Source: Oscheius onirici (Eukaryota; Nematoda; Chromadorea; Rhabditida; Rhabditidae). Taken from it: a stretch of 64,000 nt of DNA. Below the pieces are notes generated by a model. That model made no database searches and was not told where the DNA came from. It saw only the letters and a program-made list of their open reading frames with translations. The DNA lies in assembly GCA_932521025.1 (NCBI GenBank), contig OW051470.1, positions 8,976,501 through 9,040,500 of the forward strand. The letters run 5' to 3'. This document shows positions 45,427 to 58,140 of the stretch, in pieces; position 1 is the stretch's first letter, and the number at the start of each line of letters is the position of its first letter. A program made the position numbers and the translations under genes.

Positions 45427-47595
45427 ATGCCAGCCTACCACTCCAAATTCGAGCCACAGCTGCTGGTCGGCAATATGGCCGTGTTGCCACTGAGAAGCAA
45501 CTTCCGCGGACCTGCTCCTAGTAAGTGTTGATTTATTTTTGTTCTTTTGTCTATTTCTGGACCGTTTGACAGCTATAAAACTTGATTTTTGTCCACTTGA
45601 GTAGCCCTTTGACTAGTTTTAGCTGTCTAAACGACCAGTTAGCAGTTTCCTCATGTTATTAAAATAAAGTAGCTCTGGAGCTTCTTCAATAGTTTGCAGA
45701 AGCGCAAAATTGGAGTCGTGAAGCCCTTTGAAGCTGAATTATTGAATCTCAACGACAAGGCTATGAAATGTCGCGTGGAAACCGATTTGGGCTTGGGAAA
45801 TGATCGATTCCGCAAAATTTTACTCTTTCAGCCATTTTCCTTATCAGAATAGCGTTCGAAACATCAGATATAGCCTGGAATGCAGGTTAAAAGAGTCGGG
45901 TCTTTCGGAATGTTAGCAACAGCTTCTTTCTATGCTATTTTTCTGCTTCGGATTTTAAAACGAACGATTTGTTACCAAAAACTAGGAATTCTCTCTCAAA
46001 TTCGCTCCAAAACGTACTTGAAGTCGTCGAAATCAATGTTAGAACAAAATCAGCTTGACAAATGATTCAAAAGTGCTCTTCTTCTAAAAATGCTCTTTTT
46101 CAGGAACTGAAGAATACGACATCATCGACGAGGCTCTGGAGTACTTTAAACCGAATATCTTCTTCCGCGAGTACGAGATCAAGGGAGCTGCTGATCGTAC
46201 GCTCATCTATCTCACGTTCTACATTACCGAATGCCTCAGAAAGCTCTCCAGAGTCTGTTTTTTTGCCAAGTTTTTCGCATAAAATGAATTCAGAGCCAGA
46301 ATAAACTAGCCGGACAGAAAGATCTCGCCTCATTGGCCCTGAACAGCCAGCTGCCAATTCCGGGAGAAGCCGACTTTCCCCTGAACAGCATGTATAAGGT
46401 AAGAAGGCGGAAAATGTGTTCAGCTTGAGAAAATGTGACCTTTAGAAGTCTCAAGTTCAACATACCTATAAAAGTCAAGAAATTGTAGCCCTTTACATGT
46501 TTCGAACTATAAACAGCAGCAGAATCGATGAAGATATTATAACCTGAAAATTAATAACCTCGGAGGCTGGTTTTATGCCCCATTTCTATTTTAAACTCAG
46601 CTAAAAATTACTGCGAAGCTTGTATAGTTTGTTCAGCGGAAAAAGCGTCGCCGCTATGAAATTCGTGCCGGGAACAACGGGGGCAGTCCTTTAACCAATT
46701 GCAGCCAGATTCAGAGCTTTTTTGCAGCATTTTTTGTTTTTTTTCGCCTTTTTTAAAGTTTTCTTATTTTATTTTCGTTTTGTCGAACGAACAAACGCAT
46801 ATGCGCCCCTTCATCTGTGTCCACGAGCCTGCATGACCCAGTGCTTGTAACATATAACACATTCTATCGATGATTTTCTTGATGTCCTCAATCTACCGGT
46901 AGAAAGTCTCCATGAAAAACAGCAAAAAAAAGATGAAACCCCAATAAATGCTGCTAAAAAGCACTGAATCCGGCTGCAATTGGTTAAAGGACAGCCCCCA
47001 TGGTTCCCGTCACGAATTTTATAGCGGCGGCGCTTTTTCCTCTGAGCTGCTGAACAAACTATAGGTGCCAAAACTTTTGCACGACCTCAAATTTATGGTA
47101 TAGCTCTCACAAAAGCAACAAACTTTGTGATGCATGTTGCTAAACAGACTATAATGTTGAAATCATCGCCCTATGTGCTGTCCCGAGATGTGTCTGGCAT
47201 AAAAACACCATTTATAGGCTATTTTTGAGCATAGCGTTTGCGAAAGGTTCATATTGAATACTTCTGATCCACCACGAAAATACCAGTAGTTTTGGATCAA
47301 AAATTACAGGTGAAGATCTCAAAGAACGCTAGATTTGGCTCCGAAACGCTGTACAGAATCCGTTTCCTCAAAATTACCGAATTTTCACGATTTCCATCAA
47401 TTTCAGGCTCCAGTCAACAAGCAGGAAGAGGACACGATGCGTCAGTACCTGCAGCAGCTCCGTCAGGAACTTGGAGCCCGACTCTGTGAGCGGGCCTTCC
47501 CCGATGCGCATATGAAGCCGAGCAAGTGGTGGCTTTGCTTTGCCAGAAAGCGCTTCATGGACAAGAGTCTCGTCAGTCAGGGCGTCATGCTCTAG
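45427..47595 (+). CDS. ARPC3: Arp2/3 complex subunit 3 (p21-Arc)
   Basis: Four exons (45427-45520, 46104-46252, 46294-46398, 47407-47595) give 178 codons, the normal family length. Landmarks are [114 protein letters not shown]3 is a structural subunit of the Arp2/3 actin nucleator and helps link the complex to the mother filament. The third intron is about 1 kb because of a foldback element. All other residues expected of the family are in place, so the gene should be functional. Confidence 0.95.
46628..47066. repeat. Foldback element F3 in ARPC3 intron 3
   Basis: The left arm contains ATAGTTTGTTCAGC, AAAGCGTCGCCGCTAT and CAGTCCTTTAACCAATTGCAG. The right arm has the complements CTGCAATTGGTTAAAGGACAG, ATAGCGGCGGCGCTTTTTCC and GCTGAACAAACTAT. 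The arms are about 110-130 nt with a T-rich and purine-rich loop. It has no similarity to F1 or F2 that I could see. Confidence 0.8.
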
Positions 47596-48960
47596 AATAT
47601 TGCTCCCCCTGTGTGATAAACTCCTTTCATATCGCTTTACGTTTGTATATTTCACTTTTTGGCCCGTAAAATGAACTATTTATTCTACTTTTATGTGTTT
47701 TAGCAGAAAAAGCCGGTCCGCTAACCAAATGATCCCGTTTTATTCCATTTTTGGTTCAATTCGAAATAAAATCCAAATTGGGGCCAACCAACAACTTGGC
47801 GCGTTTCTGGGGTGCCGTTGTCACCGCTGGCGCAAACTCGGTGTCATTTTCAAAATGCAGTTTCCTCTTATCGATTGCCCTGTTTCCCTCTATTTTTCTC
47901 CTTTCTGTCGTGTTATTAGAATCGGTTTTATGCCGACTGATGCCTAGAATTATTGTTGATGCTATTCTGAGCGAAAACGGAAGAAAAAATGCCGATGATT
48001 TGGATTATTTGATTTTGCTTTCGAAAGTTGTCCAAAAATCGACGAAATGCAACATTCCCCTAATGTTTTCTTCATTTTATTGTCTCCTGCCTGCTGACAT
48101 GTATCCATTTTACTTGTATTACGCGAGAAATATGTTATCTTTGATAGAAAAGCTTGAGCATCGTTGTTTGTAGTTTTCCATTGCATTTTCATGTCCTTTT
48201 TAATCCACGGCTCTTCTAAATCGTAGTAGCTTACCGTTGTGCCTTGAAAAAATAGAATCCGTCGGTATTGCGGGCGAAAGGCATCCCTGTTCGTCTTTCC
48301 CACAACTTCAGACCTAAACAAGCCTCAAATACCCAAGTTTCCCCATTTTGTTCAACATTTCCTGTTTTCTTTCCTCCTTCTGCTAAAATGCTGCATATAA
48401 TCTTGTTTTTACTAGTAGAAGTGTATGTTACGTCGACCAACGCTCTGAGGCTAATTTCTTCAACGGAGAGCGAAACTTTGACCGAAATGATTGTGTAAAG
48501 TTAATAATTTACCGCTATTCTTGATACCAGCTTTGTTTTTCTTGCCCTTGACTTTATTCCAAGTAATTAATCCCCCAGAATGTTCCCAAATCACTGTTAG
48601 GCAGTACATTTTCCCCATTGCTCTTTTTTGTCAAAATGTTGTAAAAACTTGTAGCTGTTTTCAGCGTTCACTCGTTGTTTCGTTCAGCCATTTGGTTTTT
48701 ATGCTGAAAATATCAAAACAATCGGCGTTACGTAGATCATAGGCTTGTGAACGTCGTTCACTTTTACTCCTTATCGATTCTCTCATCGCTTTCAGCAATT
48801 TGTTCCCCTCGTTTTCCCTGATTCAACACCCGGGAGCTTGATGTTTTTGTTGTCCCTTTTCCAAATTTAGGGCCAAGTCCTGTTAAAGTCGCATATTTTC
48901 TTTCCTTAGCGATTTTTCTCTCGCCTTTTGCCCTTTGCTTCAATCTCATTCTCTAATTTC
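47596..48960. other. ARPC3-SF3B1 intergenic region
   Basis: A 141-codon plus-strand frame at 47751-48173 exists but has a polyT-driven hydrophobic composition and no recognisable domain, so I do not call it. The region is pyrimidine-rich on the plus strand. It presumably contains the 3' end of ARPC3 transcripts and the promoter or outron of SF3B1. Confidence 0.5.
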
Positions 48961-48963
48961 CAG
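48951..48963 (+). promoter_or_regulatory. Predicted trans-splice acceptor at SF3B1
   Basis: CTCTAATTTCCAG ends at 48963, 8 nt before the ATG at 48972, after a long pyrimidine-rich stretch with no coding exon. This is the usual arrangement for spliced-leader addition. Confidence 0.5.
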
Positions 48964-48971
48964 AGATCAGG

Positions 48972-51900
48972 ATGTCCCGACATGATCCCAACTACATTGC
49001 GGATCTGAATCGTAAGCGCGTGGCAAATCAGTTCTCGGACGCCGATTTGAGCAGTGATGCCCCGCCGACGGAGAAGATTGGCTTCGGCAAGGCCGGCGGC
49101 TACGACCAGGATGTCTACGGCAGTGTCCGTGGCGAACGCGGCGAAAATTACATGGAGTCGATCAACACGGGCGAAGACGACGATGAGGAAGAGGAACAGC
49201 CGATAAAGACCTCCAGAAAGACGGTCAACTACAATGCACCGAAAAAGTTCATGGATGAGGCTGCCAAAGGAGGCGATGTGAGTTCTTTGTTATATTTTTC
49301 GTGTAAACTGATATTTTCAGGATATTGACGTCTTTGCCGATACTCGCACAAAAACCATTGCTGAGAAGAGGTCCGATTACCACAATCGCGTCCAGAGACG
49401 TCATCTCTCTCCTCAGCGTGTTGACGCCTTTGGTAAGTTGCTGCCTAGGTTGTTGTACGTTTCTGTTGAATACTCAGTGACGTTGTATCATTGACACGCT
49501 TGATATGAGACGGCGAAATGTAGGAATGTACACCGACATGCAGCAGGAATTTTATGTTTAGCTGAGAAAGTAAGGTGCATTTCTGGAAGATTCGGTTGTG
49601 CCGGGGTCCTGGCCGAAATCCTGGACGATCTAACCCTTCTTAAAAGCGTCATTTCACGCATGTAAAGTATTCTGAACTGCCTCTTACCCCCTCCTATAGC
49701 TCTCAATTTTCAGTCGATCAAACTCCGGACAACCGAAATCGCGGCTATGCTGACGTGATGAAGGAGCAGCTCTACCTCGAGGAGAAGCAGAAAGTCGACA
49801 GGGAGATGGCCGATCGCATCAAGTCCGGCGAACTGCGAGCCACTGGTCCCGACATGAAGAAGGTCAAATACGATGAAGATGAACAGGAGGTATTGTCTTT
49901 TTAGCCTATCTTTAAGCCAAAACAACCTTCAGAATGAACCCAGCGCCACGCCTTCAGGCGGACAGAGAAAGCGGCTGAACATTACGAGTCTGAAGGCCGA
50001 TGCTGCGACTCCCCACGTGGCCCGATGGGACGAGACTCCGGCTCACGCAAATGCCACGGATGCAACTCCCAGTGTGAACAGATGGGATGCGACGCCGTCA
50101 CAGCAGTCGACGAGAAAGAATCGCTGGGACGAGACGCCGAGTCAGAGCGTCAGAGATGGCGGAATGACTCCCGGATGGGGTATGGAAACTCCGGCCAGAA
50201 GTACTGATCCAGATGTTAAGGTTTGTTTTGATTTTCGTTTTGTCATGAACTTGGATGGGGAGCAAAAGGTTGATATTTCGTGTCTCAGTTCTGTCCGAAA
50301 GGATCAATTTCTATGCCAATCGAAATCAGCAAAGTGATCCAAAGAGTCATTGAGCATTTTCTCAGTCCCCTAAAACCACCATTTCCAGGTTGAAGACACT
50401 CCCTCCGCTTCAAAGCGTCGTTCAAGATGGGATCAGACTCCTTCCCTGACTCCAGCCGGTGGCATGACTCCCTCTTTCCAAGCCGGCGGAGCTACGCCTT
50501 CTTTCACTCCAACTCACGGTGGAGCTACTCCTGTAAGTTTTACGGTATCCTCTTCAAAATGAACAGATTATACCGCTTTTTCGGCCTATTAACCGCCAAT
50601 CTTTCAGCAATTCGGCATGACTCCCGGCGGCTCAACCCCTGTCGGAAATGCAGCTATGGGCATGAAAACGCCTGCCGTTCCGTTGGCCTCGATGACGCCA
50701 GACCATCTACAGACGTACAAATGGGCCATGGAGGTCGATGACAGAAACAGGGACCTGACAGACGAGGAGCTCGACTCCCTCTTCCCGACCGGCTACAAAA
50801 TTATGCCTCCTCCGGCTGGCTATATTCCTCTGCGGACGCCGACTCACAAGCTGATGGCCACGCCGACGCCACACGGAGGTCCGGCAGCCGGTGGCTTCTT
50901 TATGCAAGGCACGCCTCAGCGAGACGGAATTGGCGAGAAGGGCGTCGGCGGAATTCAGGACACACAGCCGAAAAATCCAGAGCTACCGGCCTTGAAACAT
51001 GACGATATGCAGTATTTTGACAAGTTGCTGATGGACGTTGATGAGAGTACGTTTTTTAGGATTAAAATTAGGTAAAAGTTGTCTTTTAGACCAACTGTCG
51101 AAGGAGGAAAAGATTGAGAGGGAGATTATGGAGAATCTTCTCAAGATCAAGAATGGGCTACCGCCGCAGAGGAAACAGGGTCTTCGTGAGGTAAATTGGC
51201 TCTTTCAATAGTTTTCTCCAACTTCTTGACTTCAAAGTATGGCACATTTGTGTTGAAAATGATCCTATTATCTTCACTGGCATTAAAATTTGGCATTTTT
51301 TTTTCAAAAACTCTGTTTCCGTATTAAAAAAATACAACTTCCAGATCACTCGAAATGCTCGTCGCTTTGGAGCCGGTCCCCTCTTCAATCAGATTCTTCC
51401 TCTGCTCATGTCGCCGTCTCTGGAGGACCAGGAACGCCATCTTATGGTCAAGGTAAGCTCCAAATCCCTCCGCGCATTCCTACAGGCTTGCAGAAAAGGC
51501 CACACGGGGAGCAGACAGCATATTTTTGTGTTAAAAAGAGGTAAGAGACAGGTAGAGTTTAGCCACCAAAACCCCCATAATAATCATTCAATTTGTCAGG
51601 TTTTGCTGTCTCTCGTGTGAGCGGAATGGGCCGGCAGCCCCTTTTTAGCCAAATTTTTACTAAAACCATAATTTCCAGGTCATCGATCGCATTCTGTACA
51701 AGCTAGACGATCTCGTCCGTCCCTACGTTCACAAGATTCTCGTCGTAATTGAGCCGCTTCTGATCGATGAGGACTATTATGCCCGAGTTGAAGGCCGAGA
51801 AATCATCTCGAATCTCTCAAAAGCAGCCGGACTGGCTACCATGATTTCCACGATGAGGCCTGATATCGACAATGTTGATGAGTGAGTTTAGTTCATTTGT

Positions 51901-54900
51901 TGAAGCAAATCTTGTCCTACTTGGTCAAATTTTCATCATTTCCTCTCAGAATCCTAAAAAAGTTCCGGTGTCCTTTCCCGCTTAGCCCAGCGGTAAAGGA
52001 CTTCGCCGCCAAGTTCTGCACTCATCTCCAATTCCATCCTTTCCACGTGATTGGTTTTTGTTCCATTCAAAAGACAGGCGGAAATCGTCCCACGAAGTTT
52101 ACTGTAGTTATCCGCAACGCCTCGTTACAATATCCATCTTTGATCGCCGAATTCGAACAAGTTTGAACTCTGGAAGTCTTTTTTTAAAACAAAAATAGCC
52201 TTTGAAGCAAAATCTGCTATTTTTCGAAAACATTCCCTAATTGGTCGGAAATTCGATGAAGTCTGAAAAATTTTCTCCAACTTCTTAAAACCAAATAAAA
52301 TTATAAACTGTGTAGGGAAAAATCGTCTTTTTCGCTAAAAAGCTCATTTCAGGTATGTCCGTAACACCACAGCTCGTGCCTTTGCCGTCGTAGCCTCGGC
52401 TCTCGGAATTCCGGCTCTCTTGCCCTTCCTCAAGGCCGTCTGCAAGAGTAAAAAGAGTTGGCAGGCTCGTCATACCGGTATTTCCTCCTATTTTTAAGCC
52501 TGAAGACTACAAATTTAGGTATAAAAATCGTCCAGCAGATTGCCATCCTCATAGGATGCGGAGTACTTCCCCATCTCAAGGCTCTGGTCGAAATTGTAGA
52601 AGGCGGACTCGAGGACGAGCAGCAGAAGGTCCGAACGATAACAGCTCTCTGTCTTGCCGCCCTGGCCGAAGCTGCCACCCCGTACGGTATCGAGGCCTTT
52701 GATTCAGTCCTCAAGCCTCTCTGGAAGGTATTTTTTCGTCTTTAACTTTAAAAATCTGCGAGTTTTAGGGTATCAGAATGCATAGAGGCAAAGGACTGGC
52801 TGCTTTCCTCAAAGCAATCGGCTATCTGATTCCACTAATGGACGCCGAATATGCTTCGTATTATACCCGAGAAGTCATGCTGATTCTAATTCGTGAGTTT
52901 GCCTCTCCGGACGAGGAAATGAAGAAAATTGTCTTAAAGGTCAGTTTATTTCTTTAGAGTGAGAGACAGGGACAGTTAGAGTGATGAAAACAGTAACGAG
53001 TGAGAGCGATAGTCAGTGAGATACAAGAACAGTGGCAGAGACATTAATTGTCAGTGACAGAAAGAGTAACAGGACGGCGAGACAGTTTCAGTACGAGTGA
53101 AAGGGACGGAGTAGTGAGTGTTCGAGGCTAGAAAAGAGAGACAGAAAGAGTAACAGTTATAGGTAAAGGGACTGTAAAAGTTACAGCAAGAGTGGTAGTG
53201 ACAGACACAAAGACAGTAATCGTAATTGTAAGTAATTGACAGCGCGTCAGTAATTGGTAAAGAGACAGTAAGAGAGTGATAGATAAAGTGTTAGTCTTGG
53301 TTACAGTAAGTTTGACTGAAACAGTGAAAGGGACATAAACAGAAAGAGTGGCAAAGACTGACTTCTTGTTCTGTCCCCTAACCATATTCTTTTTCCAGGT
53401 AGTCAAGCAGTGCTGTGCCACCGACGGTGTAGAAGCTCCCTACATTCGTGACGAGATCCTGCCGCCCTTTTTCCGAGCCTTCTGGAACACTCGAATGGCC
53501 ATGGATCGCCGCAATTACAAGCAGCTCGTCGATACTACAGTAGAAATTGCTCAGAAGGTCGGCAGTGCCGAGATGATCGCCAGAATTGTCGACGATTTGA
53601 AAGATGAGAACGAACAGTACAGGTTTATCCACTTTTTCAGTGATTTTATGAAGAAATTTCCAGAAAAATGGTCATGGAAACGATTGAAAATATCATTTCG
53701 ATGGGAGGCACGAATGAAATTGACTCTCGTCTGGAGGAACAGCTCATTGACGGTCTTCTTTACGCCTTCCAGGAACAGACTCAAGAGGACGCCGTCATGC
53801 TGGACGGCTTCGGGACGGTCTGCAACGCACTCGGCCGAAGGACGAAGCCATACCTGCCGCAGATTTGTGGAACGATTCTCTGGCGTCTGAATAACAAGTC
53901 GGCCAAGGTTCGGCAACAGGCGGCTGATCTGGTTCGTTTTGCTCCTTTTTCTTTGAAAATGCTGGTTTTTACAAGCTAGTCTGTTTAGCAGCAGACTTTT
54001 CCAAATTAACTGTAGAAAATAGGCGTGGCTAGACCAGAGTACAAAAGTCATTAAAATTATTAAATTCTGGTGGCCATGTTGAGTCCATTCGACTGTGCTC
54101 GCTGGAGGGAAAAGAACAGCGGATGCAGAATCTTTGTCACGAGAATCTGCCAGAGGGAAAGGAACAACACACAGGATGTTCGGCACGGCCCAGAGAATAG
54201 GCGGAAAGAATAGTAAATGAAGAGAATTCATCAGGATGGGCTCTGCAGAAGGCTCTTTTTGTGATCTGTCTCGTCAGACGTCGATTGGCACTGTCTCCAG
54301 TATTTGTGGACTTCTAATCTTTCGAGAAGCCATCGATCACAGTGCATTAGGAGAAAGAACAAGAAGCGATGTTGTCGTTTTTTTCCTTGTGCGGCTCACC
54401 ATTACTTGCTGCTCAATTCGCCATCAATTTCATCGGATTCGATTCCCCTACCCGACCAGTTTCAAGGACATTGGGGCACCGGAAAAGATGGACGGCTGAT
54501 CTGCTGTTGTTCATTCTTCTACGTGCCGTTACTCGCATCACTCAGGCAGCCACTGCCTCGTCTTTGCCTCACATTCTACTGGCCCCGTAAGAATCTACAG
54601 ACCATCCTTTACTGATACGGCATTGAGTCGTGGAATACTCGGTAAAATACTCTGCAAAAATGTCAATTGGTCTCGTCACGACTATTTGAAGATTAAAAAA
54701 CAGAATAATTGCTGTTCTATGAAAACCAACTAATTTGTTATCTTTCAGATTGCCCGCGTAGCACCAGTAATGCACGTCTGTGAAGAGGAGAAGCTGATGG
54801 GACATTTGGGCGTCGTCCTGTACGAATATCTCGGAGAAGAGTATCCGGAAGTTCTCGGCTCCATCCTCGGCGGCCTGAAAGCCATCTGCAACGTGATTGG

Positions 54901-56070
54901 AATGACCAAAATGACGCCGCCGATCAAGGATCTTCTGCCAAGGCTGACGCCAATCTTGAAGAATCGTCACGAAAAGGTCCAGGAGAATTGTATCGATCTC
55001 GTCGGAGCCATTGCTGATCGCGGCTCGGAATTCGTCTCGGCTAGGTTTGTTTTGCTCTTTGTTCTCTCTATAGTCTGTTCCATTTCTATAGAATTTTCCA
55101 TTCTAATCCTCCTTTTTCCAGAGAATGGATGAGAATCTGTTTCGAGCTTCTCGAACTGCTGAAGGCCCACAAGAAGAGCATCAGACGCGCCGCCATCAAC
55201 ACTTTCGGCTACATTGCCAAAGCCATCGGTCCACACGACGTCCTAGCCACGCTGCTCAACAATCTCAAGGTCCAGGAGCGTCAACTTCGTGTCTGTACGA
55301 CGGTCGCCATCGCCATTGTGGCCGAAACTTGTGCTCCTTTCACTGTGCTCCCGGCTATCATGAACGAGTACAGAGTGCCGGAGATGAACGTCCAAAACGG
55401 TGTCTTGAAGGCACTTTCCTTCATGTTTGAGGTAGGTTTTTTTAAGCTACAGGCGCCAGGGCGGCGACCGCCGTCGTAGACGGCTGCTTTAGCTCAAAAT
55501 GTCCCACTTTTCTCCAAAAATGCCGTCTATTTTCAGTACATCGGTGAGATGGCCAAGGACTACATTTACGCGATCACGCCGCTACTAATCGACGCCATGA
55601 TGGAACGCGACCAGGTCCATCGTCAGATAGCCATCGACTGTGTGGCGCATCTCTCGCTCGGAGTCTACGGCTTCGGCTGCGAGGACGCCCTCCTGCATCT
55701 ACTGAATTACGTCTGGCCGAATATGATGGAAAACTCGCCGCATCTGATCCAGCGATTCGTCTTTGCCTGCGAGGGAATGCGCGTCTCACTCGGACCGATC
55801 AAAGTCCTACAGTACTGTCTACAGGCCCTCTGGCATCCAGCCAGAAAGATCCGAGAGCCCATTTGGAAGGTTCGTTACTGATTTTTTGATCTTTCAAATT
55901 GACCTCTAAAAAAACTAAATTTCCCACTTTTCGGAGCTAATTCCTCCAATTTTCAGGTCTACAATAACCTGGTTCTCGGCTCTCAGGACGCCCTCGTTGC
56001 CGGCTACCCGCGTATCGAATCAACACAGCGGAACACGTACGTCCGCTACGAACTCGACTATACCCTCTAA
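48972..56070 (+). CDS. SF3B1: Splicing factor 3b subunit 1 (SF3B1/SAP155), complete
   Basis: Eighteen exons: 48972-49277, 49321-49432, 49714-49889, 49933-50220, 50389-50532, 50608-51046, 51090-51190, 51345-51452, 51679-51881, 52353-52477, 52519-52727, 52769-52939, 53399-53622, 53664-53931, 54749-55044, 55122-55431, 55537-55869 and 55957-56070. They give about 1,308 residues, like the human protein. The N-terminal part has the RWDETP/TPGW repeats that bind U2AF-like UHM proteins and are phosphorylated, plus the SF3B14 (p14)-binding zone. The remainder is the HEAT-repeat superhelix, from [20 protein letters not shown] to [18 protein letters not shown]-rich branch-site pocket residues in [20 protein letters not shown] are conserved. 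It is the core of the U2 snRNP branch-site recognition machinery in the nucleus. A long intron lies at 53932-54748. Confidence 0.97.
52950..53350. repeat. AGTAACAG/GACAGTAA degenerate repeat in SF3B1 intron
   Basis: About 400 nt of imperfect AACAGTAACGAGTGAG, AGAGTAACAG, GGACAGT units inside the intron between exons 52769-52939 and 53399-53622. It is the same kind of minisatellite as seen in the KANSL2-like and DEPDC5 introns. Confidence 0.65.
53932..54748. other. Oversized SF3B1 intron with unexplained open frames
   Basis: Most SF3B1 introns are under 150 nt; this one is 817 nt. It has open frames on the plus strand (54236-54499, 54369-54590) and the minus strand. The frame at 54369 reads [15 protein letters not shown] and [20 protein letters not shown], not obviously random, but no start context, splice partner or domain supports a gene. 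It may be an old insertion. Confidence 0.4.
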
Positions 56071-56870
56071 AATGCAATCTTTTCCCCATTCTAAATTATT
56101 CGATATCCGCGATTCTCACCTCTCTCCTTCTGGTTGTTTTATAGCCCTACATAGTTCTCTCTCTCCCGTTGTTACATTGTTTCCCCGTAAAATTACGTAT
56201 TCTCCCATTCGTGAAATAATCCCTCTCTTCCCATCTTGACCGATTAAATCTGTTTTCTGTGAAGAGTTTTACAGGTAGATAGAGGTTACAAGGGACAACT
56301 ACTTACTGTCAGGGAGTCTGCTCTTTTTGTGATCAGGTCACGGAACAGTAAGAGTCTGTGCTCAGTTAAGGGACACTGTAAAAGTCTGAGCTCCTTTGAG
56401 ACGGATACGGTAATAGTTCAGTCGAGAGAGTAATTGTCCAAGCTCCTTTGAATCGGATTTGGCAATAGTTCACTAAAAAGACAGGGTAAGAGTCTGAGCT
56501 TCTCTGGAACGGATATGATAATTGTCCAGTCAAGAAAGAGGGAGAGAGTATCCATTTTTAATTGCTCCCAAGTCTCTATGTGTTTTTCTTTTTCCAGTCA
56601 GATACGCAGTTACCGTCACGTGTACCATTTCCGCAAATCGACACTGGCTCGCAGCGTTACTATGACCTCGCTTTCGCTGTTGGCCTCGTTTTCTAAACTC
56701 CTCTCACTCATTTTTTATTTCATTTTTATCTGATTTTTTTACATTTTCAGGATACTTAAATTGTCCTGAATTGGTCAGTCAACCTGGATGAGAGGAAAAT
56801 AGTAGGTATGGTTTTTTCAGTCGCTTAACTTTTTTACCCAAATTTATTGAAAATTACTAACTCCGGCGCA
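56071..56870. repeat. Degenerate ~70-bp tandem units downstream of SF3B1
   Basis: 56300-56530 carries four or so units with CTGAGCTCCTTTGA, ACGGATACGGTAATAGTTCAGT and GTAAGAGTCTG. At 56565 GCTCCCAAGTCTCT matches the start of repeat R1. 56598-56640 (CCGTCACGTGTACCATTTCC) has a relative at 58655-58680. No gene is supported. Confidence 0.5.
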
Positions 56871-56892
56871 TTGGTACAGCAGTAATAATTCT

Positions 56893-57814
56893 CGGACTAG
56901 TTGAAAACTTTCATAAAGATCGCCCTGCTGACGACAAGAGTCGAACGTACGGCGAGATCCTTCTTCATCACTGGTAGATCCTCCTCGGAAAGGCCAATGT
57001 CAACTCAGAGGACTACTATTTGTATTTGGGATCTGTTTACGGTAACAATGTGAGTAATTTTTAACGTTTAATAACATGCAAACCTTCAAGCGAAATGCTT
57101 CAGAGCGGCGGAAAAAAACGTAAAAGGTTTTGAGCGGAATAGTTGTCCCAACGTACATTGGGAGAAAAAGTAAAACCGCATAAAACTCTTTCTGATATCT
57201 TGTCTAAATGATTAGTCTACCAATCTTTTAGTCTAAAGCGCTCAGTCTCTGTGTCTCCGTCTCTTTTGAACATGGTAAACTTCCACTTTTTTCAGAGTAA
57301 AAATCCACTTAAAAATGCTAAAAATGGGCAGGCGAGGTGTAAGTCAACGGGTCAAGTGCGAATGCTTTTTTCGGTACTGTTGCGAGCCAAAAGCAAGATC
57401 TAAGTTTTATCACAAGTTCAAGGATAGAATAAGACAAACACATTGCAGAATGCAGGACAGAGAGAGAGAGAGAGAGTGTGCCGAGAAATTAGAAACAAGG
57501 CAGGACAGAGGAACAGAAGGACAAAAACATAATTGATTTGGAGAGGAATCAGATAGCAAACTATTAGCTCTTATCTGTTCTGAAAAGGGCAAAATTATGT
57601 CACTTAGCCCGGAGGAGCGTAGCACAACTTGTGTTTTAAAACATGAGAAATGTTGGAACTATTTTGTGTATTTTAGTCCCAACCGGCAACTGACATCGAG
57701 AGCGGGCAAGCTGAATTTGACGTCTACTTCGCCAGCTTCCTTGAGCCAAGGTTCGAAAGGATCGTCGAACAGACAACGATTCTTCTCGTGAACAATTTTG
57801 TGTTCGGAAAATAA
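56893..57814 (+). pseudogene. Unrecognised gene remnant (two or more exons)
   Basis: One frame at 56893-57050 reads VENFHKDRPADDKSRTYGEI, then LLHHW, a TAG, then ILLGKANVNSEDYYLYLGSV. A second at 57677-57814, after a GTATTTTAG acceptor, reads SQPATDIESGQAEFDVYFAS, FLEPRFERIVEQTT, ILLVNNFVFGK and stops, followed by AATAAA. Both have clear coding character. The TAG may be an intron donor (CTGGTAGAT) rather than a true stop. The order suits one gene whose middle exons I could not place. No family recognised. Confidence 0.4.
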
Positions 57815-58140
57815 TAAAGTGTTGTCTCTGTCTTGTTTTCTACAATACATTTTTAGTTGTCTATTTCTCGGCACACTCTCTCTAGTTTCTAGTTGCTATT
57901 TTTGCTACACTGTGCACCCTTTTTCCTCTAGTTTTCCCTAGCCGCTGGACCTTTCTTAGTCGACAGTTTCTTCCTCCCACTCCAGCCATCTGGAATGTTA
58001 AAGTCCTTTCTTCTCTAGTTTTCTGTAGAAATTCTTGAAAAACAAAGCTGAAAGTTTGTTTCAGTCGAGTCGAATCTGTTTTCAGTAGTAGAACAGTCGA
58101 TTCTCCAGAAGACTATCCAGTAGTTGTGAATGTTCGTGTC

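Noticed and set aside
47751..48173. 141-codon plus-strand frame before SF3B1
   Set aside because: Composition follows the T-rich leader region; no domain, acceptor or start context.
51970..52040. tRNA-like A box (TAGCCCAGCGG) in an SF3B1 intron
   Set aside because: No B box at the right distance and no cloverleaf; likely chance.
53551..54231. 226-codon minus-strand open frame
   Set aside because: Antisense of SF3B1 exons plus part of an intron; no domain.
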